Source: Gammaproteobacteria bacterium (GTDB taxonomy: Bacteria > Pseudomonadota > Gammaproteobacteria > Nevskiales > Nevskiaceae). Taken from it: a DNA stretch of 64,000 nucleotides. Shown piece by piece: positions 50,512 through 59,956 of the stretch. The notes beneath the pieces are model-generated. The model saw nothing but the letters and a program-made list of their open reading frames with translations, searched no databases and was not told the DNA's origin. The position numbers and the translations under genes are program-made. Location: contig JAPLSA010000005.1 in NCBI GenBank assembly GCA_026398815.1, positions 124,001 to 188,000 on the forward strand, read 5' to 3'. Numbering within the stretch: position 1 is the stretch's first letter; each line of letters starts with the position of its first letter.

Positions 50512-52155
50512 TCAGGCGACCACGCAGTTCGGATAGCCGCTGGCCGCCTCGTCGTCGCAGATCTTCTTGTACGACCGGAAGCCGCCGAGATACGGCAGGA
50601 CCACGCGCGGCTTGCCCGGCACGTTGTCGCCCATGTACCAGGAGCTGGCCTCGCCGAACAGGGTCATCTTGCCGATCGCATTGACCGTCTCGCGCCACTG
50701 CATTTCGGGCTCGGGCTTGGCTTCGATGGTCGTGCTGCCGTTGCGCTCCAGATGGCGGATGCAGCCCATGATCCAGTCCACGTGGTACTCGTTGCCGAGC
50801 ACCATGTTGTAGAGCACCGACGGGCTGCCGGGCCCGGTGGTGATGTACAGGTTCGGGAAGCCCGACGGCATGATGCCGTAGAGGCTGCGCGGGCCATCGC
50901 CCCAGTGGTCCTTGAAGCGCTTGCCGCCGCGCCCGACGATGTCGATGTTCAGCAGCGTGCCGGTCATCGCATCGAAGCCGGTGGCGAAGACCAGCATGTC
51001 CAGTTCGTGGACCTGGTCGCCGATCTTGAGCCCTTCCGGCACGATCTCGCGGATCGGCGTCGCCTTCACGTCGACCAGGGTCACGTTGTCGCGGTTGAAG
51101 GTTTCGTAGTAGCCGGTGTCCGCGCAGATGCGCTTGGCGCCGAACGGATAGTCCTTCGGCACCAGCAGATCGGCTACCTTCGGGTCCTTCACCTTCGCCC
51201 GGATCTTGCGCTGCGCGAACTCGGTGATGGTCCGGTTGGCCTCCTTGTCGACCAGCAGGTCGACGAAGCTGCAGTAGAAATACAGGCCGCCGGCGGCCCA
51301 GCGCTTCTCGTACTCGGCCTCGCGCTCCTCGGGCGTGCAGTCCAGCGCCTTGCGCGTGTCCGGCGCGAGCTTGGCGCAGATGCCGACATCGGAATCCCAC
51401 TCGCGGCGACGCAGGTCGGCATAGGCCTGCTTCTGCAGGCGGTCCTGCTCCTCGGTCAGCGGCCCGTTGCCGGCCGGGATGCTGAAGTTCGGCGTGCGCT
51501 GGAGCACCGTCAGGTGCTTGGCCTGCTCGGCGATGATCGGGATCGCCTGGATCGCCGACGAGCCGGTGCCGATGACGCCGACGCGCTTGCCGGCGAAATC
51601 GACCGGCTCCTTCGGCCAGAACGCGGTGCGCAGGATCTCGCCCTTGAAACTGTCGGCGCCGGGATATTCGATCGGCTTCGGCGTCGACAGGCAGCCGGTG
51701 GCCATCACCACATGGCGCGCGGTCACCCGGTCGCCGCGATCCGTGCTGACCGTCCACAGGCTCGTCGCATCGTCGAAATGCGCCGCCGTCACGCGGGTCG
51801 CGAAGCGCATGTCGCGGCGCAGGTCGTAGCGGTCGGTGACGTGATCGAGGTAGGCCTTGATCTCCGGCTGGCGCGCCATCCGCGTCGACCACTTCCATTC
51901 CTGCTGCAGCTGCTCGTCGAAGGAGTATGAGTACTCGACGCTCTCGAAATCGCAGGCCGCGCCCGGGTAGCGGTTCCAGTACCAGGTGCCGCCGACACCT
52001 TCGCCCGCCTCGTAGCAGATCGCCTTCATGCCTTCCTTCTGCAGGCGGTACATCGCGTAGATGCCGGCGAAACCGGCGCCGACGACGACGGCGTCGTAGG
52101 CGGTCAGGCCATGGTCGGCGGAGGTGGTTTGGGCGCCAGCGGACGGGGTTGTCAT
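50512..52155 (-). CDS. Flavin-containing monooxygenase of the Baeyer-Villiger type
   Basis: 547 residues. Two dinucleotide folds: FAD site GAGFAG at 26-31 with GGTWYWNRYPGAACD at 55-69, and NADPH site GTGSSA at 196-201. These are the layout and GGTWxxNRYPG signature of cyclohexanone-monooxygenase-type Baeyer-Villiger enzymes, which insert oxygen next to a ketone. The class fingerprint FxGxxxHxxxWP reads F170-K-G172-x3-R176-x3-W180-P181, with Arg in place of His. Expression is probably sigma54-dependent: a consensus -24/-12 promoter lies 60-75 bases upstream, and a divergent XylR_N/V4R activator gene follows. A ketone or an aromatic degradation intermediate would therefore be a likely inducer. 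The real substrate is unknown. Confidence 0.9.
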   Translation of the reverse strand: MTTPSAGAQTTSADHGLTAYDAVVVGAGFAGIYAMYRLQKEGMKAICYEAGEGVGGTWYWNRYPGAACDFESVEYSYSFDEQLQQEWKWSTRMARQPEIKAYLDHVTDRYDLRRDMRFATRVTAAHFDDATSLWTVSTDRGDRVTARHVVMATGCLSTPKPIEYPGADSFKGEILRTAFWPKEPVDFAGKRVGVIGTGSSAIQAIPIIAEQAKHLTVLQRTPNFSIPAGNGPLTEEQDRLQKQAYADLRRREWDSDVGICAKLAPDTRKALDCTPEEREAEYEKRWAAGGLYFYCSFVDLLVDKEANRTITEFAQRKIRAKVKDPKVADLLVPKDYPFGAKRICADTGYYETFNRDNVTLVDVKATPIREIVPEGLKIGDQVHELDMLVFATGFDAMTGTLLNIDIVGRGGKRFKDHWGDGPRSLYGIMPSGFPNLYITTGPGSPSVLYNMVLGNEYHVDWIMGCIRHLERNGSTTIEAKPEPEMQWRETVNAIGKMTLFGEASSWYMGDNVPGKPRVVLPYLGGFRSYKKICDDEAASGYPNCVVA

Positions 52156-52214
52156 GATCGGAATCTCCTCGGTTTATTGAAATGACGCGTCATTGCACGT
52201 CTGGTGCCTAAGGT

Positions 52215-52230
52215 TGCAAGCGCTTTGCCA
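52215..52230 (-). promoter_or_regulatory. Sigma54 (-24/-12) promoter of the monooxygenase gene
   Basis: On the minus strand TGGCAAAGCGCTTGCA, with the GG and GC pairs exactly 10 bases apart; it matches TGGCAC-N5-TTGCA except at two -24 side positions. Start point would be near 52203, about 48 bases before the ATG, which has GGAG nine bases upstream. Confidence 0.85.
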
Positions 52231-52330
52231 AGTTCCGAATATCCTTTCAATACTTTGATTTGTCTTTTCTTTTTTTAATTTCGACAGCCGGTCGGCGATC
52301 CGGCACGGACAATCTTCGTCATTTGCAGCA

Positions 52331-52357
52331 ATTTGCCGGCCTTGTGATTCGGCAAAT
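52331..52357. promoter_or_regulatory. Inverted repeat, probable binding site of the V4R activator
   Basis: ATTTGCCG and CGGCAAAT, a perfect 8-bp dyad with 11 bases between centres of the arms' inner ends. It lies about 130-155 bases upstream of the predicted monooxygenase start point, the usual place for XylR/DmpR-type enhancer sites, and just before the activator gene, so it could also serve autoregulation. Confidence 0.65.
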
Positions 52358-52394
52358 ACGGAAATAGCCTCGGCTCACCTCCTTGCCGGCCACG

Positions 52395-54167
52395 ATGATG
52401 CCCGCCCCCAACGACCGCCCCAACCCGCGTGCCCGCAACCGTGCCGGCGCCGCTGCCGACAGCGACCGCCTGACCCGCACGGTGGCCGAGCACCTGCGTT
52501 TCTCGCCGGAAGCCGGCCACATCCAGCTGTTCGCGCAGCGGATGCTGCTGATGCACGCCAACTCCTTCGCCGAGATGCGTCGCGAGCTGATCGAACAACT
52601 TGGCCTGGCCCGGACCCGAGAAATGCTGACCCGGCTCGGCTACCGGCAGGGCTTTGAGGATGGCCAGCGGGTCCGCGCGCTGGACCCGGACGACATCGCC
52701 TACGCGCTGGCGCTGGGCCCGAGGCTGCGCGAGACCGAGGGCTTCGTCAGCACCCGGCCGATCGACGCGATGCGCTTCGATCCGGCGCAGGGCGAGTTCT
52801 CCGGCGATTTCCTCTGGGCCTCGCCATGGGAAGGCGAAGCCCATCTGGCGCAGATCGGCCTGAGCGGCGAACCGGCCTGCTGGATCATGTGCGGCTACGC
52901 CAACGGCTACTGCACGGCGGTGACCGGCGTGCCGATCCTGTGGCGGGAAACCGAATGCGTGGCGATGGGCCACAGCCATTGCCGGGTGATCGGCAAGCCG
53001 CTGTCAGCCTGGGAAGATCTCGATGCCCGCGACACCGGCTTCCTGCAGATCCACAGCTTCGTCGGCGCGCCGGTGAAGCCGGCAACGGCATCGGACCGGC
53101 CGACGCCAGCGGCAGGCTTGGGTCAGGGCTTCGAAGGCTTTGTCGGCGCCTCGCCGGCATTCAATGCCGCCGCGCACCTGGTGCGGCGCGTCGCGCCGAC
53201 CGATTCCACGGTGCTGTTCCGGGGTGAAAGCGGCGTCGGCAAGGAACGCTTCGCCAAGGCACTGCATTCGATCAGCCCAAGGGCCGAGCGGCCGATGGTG
53301 TCGATCAACTGCGCGGCGATCCCGCCGGAGCTGGTCGAGGCCGAGCTGTTCGGCGTCGAGAAAGGCGCCTACACCGGCGCCGATGCCGCCCGCCCCGGCC
53401 GCTTCGAACGCGCCGACGGCGGCACGCTGTTTCTCGACGAGATTTCCAGCCTGTCGCTGCAGGCACAGGGCAAGCTGCTGCGGGCGATCCAGGAACACGA
53501 GATCGAAAGGGTCGGTGCCACCCGCGTGCAGAAGGTCGATGTCCGCCTGGTGGCGGCCGCCAACTGCGACCTGCGTGCGGAAGTCGAGGCCGGCCGCTTC
53601 CGGGCCGACCTGTTCTACCGGCTGAACGTCTTTCCGATCGAGATTCCGCCGCTGCGCGAACGGCGCGAGGACATTCCGCTGCTGGTGTCGCTGTTCATCG
53701 AACGCTATGCCAGCCGCTTCGGCAAGACCGTCGGCGGACTGACGCCACGCGCCTTCGACGCGCTGTGGGACTACCACTGGCCCGGCAATGTGCGGGAGCT
53801 GGAAAACATGGTGCAGCGCGCAGTGATCCTGGCCGAGGACGGCGGCGGCATCGACGTGCAGCACCTGTTTTCCGGCGGCGAGAAGCTGCGCGCCGCCTCG
53901 TTCAACCTGAACGTCAACGGCACACTGGTGCCGAGCGCCGCCGCACAGACCGCGCCGTCCAGCGAGCCTGACAGCCGCCACCGGCAGCTGGCCGATCAAT
54001 GGCTGGACGCGCAGCAGAGCTTCGCCGACCTCGAAGCGCTGCTGGTGCAGCGGGCGCTGGAGCGGTCTGGCGGCAATCTGTCGGCTGCGGCGCGGCAGCT
54101 GGGCCTGCGGCGCGGCCAGATGGAATACCGGCTGAAGAAGCGCGGCGGCGAGCCGGCCGCCGGCTGA
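52395..54167 (+). CDS. Sigma54-dependent activator with XylR_N and V4R sensor domains
   Basis: 590 residues from ATG 52395 (or 52398). Domains in order: XylR_N sensor (about 35-135), V4R domain with a cluster of cysteines (162, 166, 173, 188, 196) as in DmpR/PoxR, AAA+ domain with Walker A GESGVGKE (277-284), GAYTGA (324-329), LFLDEISSL and the PLRERREDIPLL helix, and a Fis-type helix-turn-helix at the end (about 550-585). It is the usual architecture of effector-sensing activators that directly bind phenols, toluene or ketone-like inducers and open sigma54 promoters. The divergent monooxygenase gene has such a promoter plus an inverted repeat, so it is the obvious target. No clear ribosome site precedes the start. 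Confidence 0.93.
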   Translation: MMPAPNDRPNPRARNRAGAAADSDRLTRTVAEHLRFSPEAGHIQLFAQRMLLMHANSFAEMRRELIEQLGLARTREMLTRLGYRQGFEDGQRVRALDPDDIAYALALGPRLRETEGFVSTRPIDAMRFDPAQGEFSGDFLWASPWEGEAHLAQIGLSGEPACWIMCGYANGYCTAVTGVPILWRETECVAMGHSHCRVIGKPLSAWEDLDARDTGFLQIHSFVGAPVKPATASDRPTPAAGLGQGFEGFVGASPAFNAAAHLVRRVAPTDSTVLFRGESGVGKERFAKALHSISPRAERPMVSINCAAIPPELVEAELFGVEKGAYTGADAARPGRFERADGGTLFLDEISSLSLQAQGKLLRAIQEHEIERVGATRVQKVDVRLVAAANCDLRAEVEAGRFRADLFYRLNVFPIEIPPLRERREDIPLLVSLFIERYASRFGKTVGGLTPRAFDALWDYHWPGNVRELENMVQRAVILAEDGGGIDVQHLFSGGEKLRAASFNLNVNGTLVPSAAAQTAPSSEPDSRHRQLADQWLDAQQSFADLEALLVQRALERSGGNLSAAARQLGLRRGQMEYRLKKRGGEPAAG

Positions 54168-54176
54168 TTGCGGCGT

Positions 54177-55085
54177 CTAGCGGTGCCCGCCGGCCGGCGT
54201 CCGAGGCGGCACCGGCTGCCGGCTGAGGAGGCCGATGATCGGCGTGCCGTGTGCCCGCAGGACGTGCTCGATCTGCCGGTGCAGGGCGTGGTAGCGATAG
54301 AACGGCACGCGCGGGAACAGATGGTGGATCGAGTGCAGGTTCTGGCCCATCCAGAACCACTCCAGCGGCTTCAGCCATGCCGGCATGATCAGGCTGGACG
54401 TGGTGCGATAACGGGCGGATTCCTCGTACGGCAGGTGCGGGCGATAGGCGAACCAGTACACGGTGAAAAAGGCGCCTGCGAGGTAGCCGATCGCCAGAAG
54501 CGCCGCTGCAGAGGCAGTCGGCACCAGCAGCAGGAAGACGGCGCGCCAGCCGATCGCCAGCGCGACTTCCGCGAAGAAGATCGCCTTTTCGCGCCGGGTT
54601 GCCGTTGCCCAGTAGCCGCGAAACAGGAAGGTGTTCTGGATCCACAGGAACTTGAAGCCGGTCACGATGAAGGCCAGCAGTCCCTCGCGCATGCCGTTGA
54701 TCATGTGGTCCGGATCCTTGTCCGGCTGGTTGGTGTAGCGGTGATGCGTGAAGTGTTCGACGGTGTGGGTGGAGTACGGAATCATGATCAGCGGTGCCAC
54801 CAGGTAGCCGCACAGATCGTTCACCCACTTCAGTCGATCGTCGCCGCCGTGGATGTTGCCGTGCGCCGCCTCGTGCAAGGGCGTGTACGACAGGTAGGTC
54901 AACGCCGCATATGCCGAAACGGCGACCCAGAACGGCGTATACCCTGTCGCGAACAAGACCATATTGGCGACCACCGCCGTGACGACGAGCAGCACGAGCG
55001 CAACTGTCGGCCAGGAGAATTCGCCGGTGAACTCGCGAGCCGTGGTGATGGCGTCCCTGTTCAGTGCTGCAAGATCGTGGTTCAT
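54177..55085 (-). CDS. Fatty acid desaturase family protein
   Basis: 302 residues. Integral membrane di-iron enzyme with the three His boxes: HEAAH at 71-75, HFTHH at 111-115, and HSIHH at 251-255. Four or so transmembrane helices flank them (about 27-47, 52-68, 140-158, 175-210). The HxxxH/HxxHH pattern and length fit desaturases and the related beta-carotene hydroxylase/ketolase group; which carbon it attacks cannot be told. It diverges from an AraC-type regulator, separated by 114 bases, which probably controls it. ATG 55085 is chosen because the sequence before it lacks similarity and overlaps the intergenic region. Confidence 0.9.
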   Translation of the reverse strand: MNHDLAALNRDAITTAREFTGEFSWPTVALVLLVVTAVVANMVLFATGYTPFWVAVSAYAALTYLSYTPLHEAAHGNIHGGDDRLKWVNDLCGYLVAPLIMIPYSTHTVEHFTHHRYTNQPDKDPDHMINGMREGLLAFIVTGFKFLWIQNTFLFRGYWATATRREKAIFFAEVALAIGWRAVFLLLVPTASAAALLAIGYLAGAFFTVYWFAYRPHLPYEESARYRTTSSLIMPAWLKPLEWFWMGQNLHSIHHLFPRVPFYRYHALHRQIEHVLRAHGTPIIGLLSRQPVPPRTPAGGHR

Positions 55086-55199
55086 GGATTTTTCAGGATG
55101 GATACGGAACACCCCCGATGCTACCGACGACGCGCGCGGGTCCACAGCGCATTCGCGGCCTGCATCAGTGCATTTCCGGCCTGAAACGACATTCGACCC

Positions 55200-56267
55200 A
55201 TGAACGAAAGTGCTTCCGATCATCGAACAACGGCGACTTCAGCCGTCCGGCATCCGGTCGCCATCGCCCAGGTGATGGTCAACTTCGCGGCTCGTTACGG
55301 CGTCGACGCCGACACCTGCCTGCTGGGCACAGGGGTCGCCGAATCGGCGCTGCACGATCCCGACATGCTCATTGATCGCGAGCAGGAAATGCGCCTGATC
55401 GAGAATCTGATGCTGGCCTTGCCGGAGGTGCCGGCGCTGGGTTTCGAGCTGGGCCTGCAGTACAACGTGTCGACCTTCGGGATCTGGGGGTTCGTGCTGC
55501 GCACCAGCCGGAACCTGCGCGAAGCCTTCACGTCGGCGCTCCGCTATCTGCCGCTGAGCACCGCGTACTGCGCGTTCACCGCGTTCGCCGATGACGACGA
55601 ATTCGGCATCAGTGCCGACCCCGGCATGATCCCGCGTCACCTGCGCCAGTTCCTGCTGGAACGCGATACCGCCACAGGCGTGAACCTGATGCGCGAACTG
55701 GGGCTGTCGGGAATTCGCGTACATCGTCTGGAATACCAGGGGCCGGCACCCGATCACGCGGCGCGGATCGAGGCGCTGTGCGGCATCGCTCCCCATTACG
55801 GCAGGACCCGAAATGCCATCGTGCTGCGCCGGCAGGACGCGGAGATCGCCTTGCCGATGTACGACGCCCATCTGGTCCGTCTGCTGGATGACCAGTGCCG
55901 CGCGCAGCTGGAACGGCGGCAGGTGCTGGGCCTGAGCGGCCAGGTGCGCCAGCTGCTGCTGGGGCCGGCCGGGCTGACCGCGTCGATCGAGGACATCGCC
56001 CCCCAGCTGGCGATGGCGCCGCGCAGCCTGCGACGGCGGCTGGAGGAGGAAGGCACGAGCTTCCGGCAGCTGGTCGACGCCGAGCGCCGGCAGCTGGCCA
56101 CGCGGCTGCTCGACGGCACCGAGATGAAGATCGACGAACTGGCGCTGCAGCTCGGCTACGGCGACACCGCCAGCTTCAACCGCGCGTTCCGGCGCTGGTT
56201 CGAGCAGTCGCCCGGCGAGTACCGGCGCCGCGCTGCGCGTGTGGACGGACCGACGTCCGACCGCTGA
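55200..56267 (+). CDS. AraC-family transcriptional regulator (Arabinose_bd/OruR type)
   Basis: 355 residues. The N-terminal half (about 20-215) matches the Arabinose_bd domain of the OruR/MmsR-like group (LIDREQEMRLIENLMLALPE, GLQYNVSTFGIWGFVLRTSRNLREAF). The C-terminal AraC/XylS DNA-binding domain (about 245-345) has both helix-turn-helix motifs, with MAPRSLRRRLEEEGTSFRQLVD and ELALQLGYGDTASFNRAFRRWF plus PGEYR. Members of this group often control neighbouring fatty-acid or alkane genes. Divergent to a desaturase gene, the obvious target. It converges with purF seven bases later. Confidence 0.93.
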   Translation: MNESASDHRTTATSAVRHPVAIAQVMVNFAARYGVDADTCLLGTGVAESALHDPDMLIDREQEMRLIENLMLALPEVPALGFELGLQYNVSTFGIWGFVLRTSRNLREAFTSALRYLPLSTAYCAFTAFADDDEFGISADPGMIPRHLRQFLLERDTATGVNLMRELGLSGIRVHRLEYQGPAPDHAARIEALCGIAPHYGRTRNAIVLRRQDAEIALPMYDAHLVRLLDDQCRAQLERRQVLGLSGQVRQLLLGPAGLTASIEDIAPQLAMAPRSLRRRLEEEGTSFRQLVDAERRQLATRLLDGTEMKIDELALQLGYGDTASFNRAFRRWFEQSPGEYRRRAARVDGPTSDR

Positions 56268-56273
56268 GGCGGT

Positions 56274-57791
56274 TCAGCGGGCGTTGTGCAGCTCGATCAC
56301 CACGTTGCCGGCCCGCACGCGGCGCGCTTCCTTGGCGGAATCGGAGCGGAACAGCTCCAGCTGGTTCAGGTAGTTGTCGTCGATGTCCTGGGTCACGTAC
56401 TGGCCGGTGAACACCGAGCAGTCGAAGCTCTCGATCTTCGAGTGCTTGTGGCGGACCGCTTCGATCAGGTCGGCCAGATCCTGGTAAATCAGCCGGTCGG
56501 CACCGAGCAGCGTTTCCAGCTCCGTATGGGTACGGCCATGGGCGACCAGTTCAGAGACGCTGGGCATGTCGATGCCGTAGACGTTCGGGTAGCGCACCGG
56601 CGGCGCGGCCGACGCGAAGTACACCTTGCGGGCGCCGGCGTCGCGCGCCATCTGGATGATTTCCTGGCTGGTGGTGCCGCGCACGATCGAGTCGTCGACC
56701 AGCAGCACGTTCTTGCCGCGGAACTCGACATTGATCGGGTTCAGCTTCTGGCGAACGCTCTTCTTGCGCTGCGCCTGCCCCGGCATGATGAAGGTGCGGC
56801 CGATGTAGCGGTTCTTGATGAAGCCTTCGCGGTAGTTGACGTTCAGCCGCGCCGCCAGCTCGGCACCGGCCACCCGCGAGGTATCCGGGATCGGGATCAC
56901 CACGTCGATGTCGTGATCCGGCCACTCGCGCAGGATCTTTTCGGCGAGCTTGATGCCCATCCGCAGCCGCGCCTTGTAGACGTAGATCTTGTCCATCACC
57001 GAGTCGGGACGGGCCAGGTAGACGTGCTCGAAGATGCACGGCGTGTAGACCGGGTTGACCGCGCACTGGCGGACATGGATCTCGCCGTCGAGGGTGATCC
57101 ACACCGCTTCGCCCGGGGCGATGTCGGCGATCATCTCGAAGCCGGCGGCGTCGAGCGCGACCGATTCCGAGGCGATCATGTAGTCGTAGCCATGCGGCCC
57201 TTCGCGCCGGCCGTAGACCACCGGGCGGATGCCGTTGGGATCGCGGAAGCCGACGATGCCGTAGCCGCTGATCATCGCCACTACTGCATAGGCGCCCTTG
57301 GCGCGCACGTGGACGCGCGAGACGGCGTCGAACACGTCCTCGGCGGTGACCCGGGGCGAGCCGATCATCATCAGCTCGTGCGCGAAGACGTTGAGCAGCA
57401 CTTCCGAGTCGGAGTCGGTGTTGAGATGCCGGCGGTCCTCGGCGAACAGCTCCTGCTTGAGCTGGTCGGCATTGGTCAGGTTGCCGTTGTGGGCCAGCGA
57501 CACGCCAAACGGCGTGTTGGTATAGAACGGCTGCGCCTCGGCCGAGGTCGAGGTGCCGGCGGTCGGGTAGCGCACGTGGCCGATGCCCATCGGCCCGCGC
57601 AGCCGGATCATGTATTCGTCCTTGCTGAAGACGTCCCGAACCAGGCCGTTCTCCTTGTGCAGGTACAGGCGATCGCCGTGACTGGTGATGATCCCCGCGG
57701 CATCCTGGCCACGATGCTGGAGCATGGTCAGGGCGTCATAGATCTCCTGATTGACCTGACTTTTCGCAACGATTCCGACAATGCCGCACAT
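56274..57791 (-). CDS. purF: Amidophosphoribosyltransferase
   Basis: Catalyses the first committed step of purine synthesis: transfers ammonia from glutamine to PRPP. 505 residues. The N-terminal MCGIVGIV gives the catalytic Cys2 after removal of Met, followed by the glutaminase landmarks [19 protein letters not shown] and HNGNLTN. The phosphoribosyltransferase domain contains [14 protein letters not shown] (PRPP loop) and the flexible-loop region [24 protein letters not shown]. Follows cvpA by 13 bases, the conserved cvpA-purF operon of gammaproteobacteria. ATG 57791 is set by the mandatory N-terminal Cys. Confidence 0.98.
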   Translation of the reverse strand: MCGIVGIVAKSQVNQEIYDALTMLQHRGQDAAGIITSHGDRLYLHKENGLVRDVFSKDEYMIRLRGPMGIGHVRYPTAGTSTSAEAQPFYTNTPFGVSLAHNGNLTNADQLKQELFAEDRRHLNTDSDSEVLLNVFAHELMMIGSPRVTAEDVFDAVSRVHVRAKGAYAVVAMISGYGIVGFRDPNGIRPVVYGRREGPHGYDYMIASESVALDAAGFEMIADIAPGEAVWITLDGEIHVRQCAVNPVYTPCIFEHVYLARPDSVMDKIYVYKARLRMGIKLAEKILREWPDHDIDVVIPIPDTSRVAGAELAARLNVNYREGFIKNRYIGRTFIMPGQAQRKKSVRQKLNPINVEFRGKNVLLVDDSIVRGTTSQEIIQMARDAGARKVYFASAAPPVRYPNVYGIDMPSVSELVAHGRTHTELETLLGADRLIYQDLADLIEAVRHKHSKIESFDCSVFTGQYVTQDIDDNYLNQLELFRSDSAKEARRVRAGNVVIELHNAR

Positions 57792-57804
57792 GAGAAGACT
57801 CCAG

Positions 57805-58341
57805 TCAGGTTTCCGGGGCTGCGCCCGGGTGTGATTCGTGATGCAGGGTGTCGTCATCCGCCAGCCAGGCGAGCCAGGCCGGCGGAATCGCGTCGTGCAA
57901 GGTGTCAGCCAGCGGCAGCAGGTTCGGACGCAGCTGCGATGCCCGGAAAGCCGGCTCGCGGCCGAGCGCGCTGACCTGGGTCAGCAGCACCACGGCGGTG
58001 ACGATCAGCAGGCCGCGTGCAAAGCCGAAACCGCCGCCCAGCATGCGGTTGAATCCGGACAGGCCGGTCGCCTTGACGACGTGCGAGGCCAACCAGTTGA
58101 CGAGCGCGCCGGCCAGCAGCACGGCGACGAAGACGAGGACGTGGGCGGTGACGCCGCGCACCAGCGGCGAGTCGATGGCCGAGTCGAGCCAATGGGCGAC
58201 GTCGGGCGCGTGCAGGCCGGTGACGAGGAAGGCGGCGATCAGCGCGGCAAGGCTGATCGCTTCGCGGACGAGACCGCGCCAGATGCCCAGCAGCATGGAG
58301 AACACGACGGTACCGATGAAGGCGTAATCCACCCAGTTCAT
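57805..58341 (-). CDS. cvpA: CvpA family inner-membrane protein
   Basis: 178 residues, four transmembrane segments (about 5-20, 28-45, 62-85, 100-122). It starts [30 protein letters not shown], the CvpA family pattern, and includes the [15 protein letters not shown] block. CvpA was first found as needed for colicin V production and helps E. coli and Salmonella tolerate bile salts and antimicrobial peptides. The gene leads the cvpA-purF pair. An extended -10-like TGCTAGACT lies about 30 bases upstream of the ATG. Confidence 0.93.
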   Translation of the reverse strand: MNWVDYAFIGTVVFSMLLGIWRGLVREAISLAALIAAFLVTGLHAPDVAHWLDSAIDSPLVRGVTAHVLVFVAVLLAGALVNWLASHVVKATGLSGFNRMLGGGFGFARGLLIVTAVVLLTQVSALGREPAFRASQLRPNLLPLADTLHDAIPPAWLAWLADDDTLHHESHPGAAPET

Positions 58342-58371
58342 GCTGTCCCAGCGGGGTTTTCGACGGCGCGG

Positions 58372-58380
58372 AGTCTAGCA
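58372..58380 (-). promoter_or_regulatory. Putative extended -10 of the cvpA-purF promoter
   Basis: TGC followed by TAGACT, 31-39 bases before the cvpA ATG on the minus strand. No good -35. The PurR-box-like sequence expected in enterics is not evident. Confidence 0.3.
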
Positions 58381-58485
58381 TTGCAGCCTCGTTTAAGGCG
58401 GCCGCTTTTCGCTGCGGGCGCCGAAACTTAACGAGCGGCGGCGCGTCCAAGCGTACACTTCGCGTCGCCCCCACCCGGTTCTTTC

Positions 58486-59943
58486 ATGCGCAAAACCCTT
58501 CTTTCGCTGGGCGTCGCCACGCTGGCCTTCGCCACCGCCGTCAGCCAGGCGCAGCAGGCGCCGATCGACCTCCCCGACCTCGGCAATCCGGCGGATCTGG
58601 CGATCTCGCCGCGCCAGGAAGAGGAGATCAGCCGGCAGGTCGCGGCCGAGCTGTACTACTTCAACTACGTGCTGGAAGACGTCGAGGTCGGCGAGTACCT
58701 GAGCACGCTCGGCTGGCGGCTGGCCGCCTTCGGTACCGAGAAGCCGCCGGATTTCCGCTTCTTCATGATTGCCGACCCGCGCATCAACGCTTTCGCGCTG
58801 CCGGGTGGCTATGTCGGCATGAACGCCGGCCTGATCCTGGCCGCGAGCAATGAAAGCGAAGTGGCCGGCGTGATGGCGCACGAGCAGGCCCACGTCACCC
58901 AGCGGCACGCCGCCCGTGGCCAGGACCAGGGTGAAGTCGAGACCATCGCCACCTGGCTGGCGGTGCTGGCGGCGATCATCGCCGGCTCGGCCAACCCCAA
59001 CGTGGTGATCGGCGCGCTGTCGCTCGGCCAGGGCATCAACTACAACCGTCAGGTCAGCTATACCCGCGCCAACGAGTACGAGGCCGATCGGGTCGGCATC
59101 CGCACGCTGGCGGCCGCCGGCTTCGATCCCAACGGCATGGCCAGCTTCTTCGCCAAGCTGGAGCAGCAGACCCGGCTGTACGGCAACCGCCTGCCGGAAA
59201 TCCTGCTGACCCACCCGGTCAACACCACGCGTATCGCCGAGGCTTCCGCCCGCGCCGCGCAGTACCAGAAGCGCGAGGTCAAGAACTCGGTCGATTTCGA
59301 GCTGATGCGGGCGCGCGTCCGCGTGCTGATGTCGGAATCGCCGAGCGAGGTCGGCTCGTACTTCCGGGGCGAGATCGAGGGCGGCAAGGCGACTCCGGAA
59401 AACCAGTACGGACTGGCGATGGCCCTGGCCGCGCAGAGCCTGTACGAGGAGGCCGAGCAGGCGATCGAACCGCTGGTCAAGCAGAACATCAAGTCGGCCA
59501 GCGTGCCGATCCTGCAGGCCCGCATCCTGATCGGCCGCGACCGCACCGGCGACGGACTGGCGCTGCTGAAGAAGACGCTTGACGGCCTGCCGCGTTTTCC
59601 GCCGGTGATCCTGGCCTACGCCGAAGCGCTGATCAACGCCGGTGAACCGGCCGAGGCGCGCCGCGTGCTGCTGTCGCACGAGCAGGCGCTGGGCACCCGG
59701 ATCGAAACCTACCGCCTGCTGTCGGCGGCGGCCAAGGCGCAGGGCAACATCGCCGAGGCGCAGTACCAGCAGGGCGTCTATCACTACGCGCGCGGCGACG
59801 TCCGCTCGGCCTTGCAGCAGCTCAACGCCGGCCTGCGGGTGGCTGGCATCAGTCCTTCCGATCGTGCCCGGCTCAGCGCCAAGCGTCAGGAAATCCTCGA
59901 GCAGATCCCGAAGGACGAGCTGCGCCGCCTGCAGCGCGAGTAG
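58486..59943 (+). CDS. bepA: Periplasmic M48 metalloprotease/chaperone, BepA-like
   Basis: 485 residues (E. coli BepA 487). Signal peptide ending near SQA-QQ. The M48 protease domain (about 35-260) has the zinc site HEQAH at 132-136 with the third ligand Glu199 in NEYEADRVG. A TPR domain fills the C-terminal half (about 300-480). BepA degrades or helps assemble outer-membrane proteins such as LptD with the BAM complex. The gene is divergent from cvpA. The TACACT element at 58454-58459 is a possible -10. All catalytic residues are intact. Confidence 0.92.
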   Translation: MRKTLLSLGVATLAFATAVSQAQQAPIDLPDLGNPADLAISPRQEEEISRQVAAELYYFNYVLEDVEVGEYLSTLGWRLAAFGTEKPPDFRFFMIADPRINAFALPGGYVGMNAGLILAASNESEVAGVMAHEQAHVTQRHAARGQDQGEVETIATWLAVLAAIIAGSANPNVVIGALSLGQGINYNRQVSYTRANEYEADRVGIRTLAAAGFDPNGMASFFAKLEQQTRLYGNRLPEILLTHPVNTTRIAEASARAAQYQKREVKNSVDFELMRARVRVLMSESPSEVGSYFRGEIEGGKATPENQYGLAMALAAQSLYEEAEQAIEPLVKQNIKSASVPILQARILIGRDRTGDGLALLKKTLDGLPRFPPVILAYAEALINAGEPAEARRVLLSHEQALGTRIETYRLLSAAAKAQGNIAEAQYQQGVYHYARGDVRSALQQLNAGLRVAGISPSDRARLSAKRQEILEQIPKDELRRLQRE

Positions 59944-59956
59944 CGCAGGCCAGCGG

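Noticed and set aside
52373-52382. CACCTCCTT identical to the 16S anti-Shine-Dalgarno sequence before the V4R activator
   Set aside because: On the minus strand it reads as a strong ribosome site but no start codon or supported gene follows; on the plus strand it has no obvious role.
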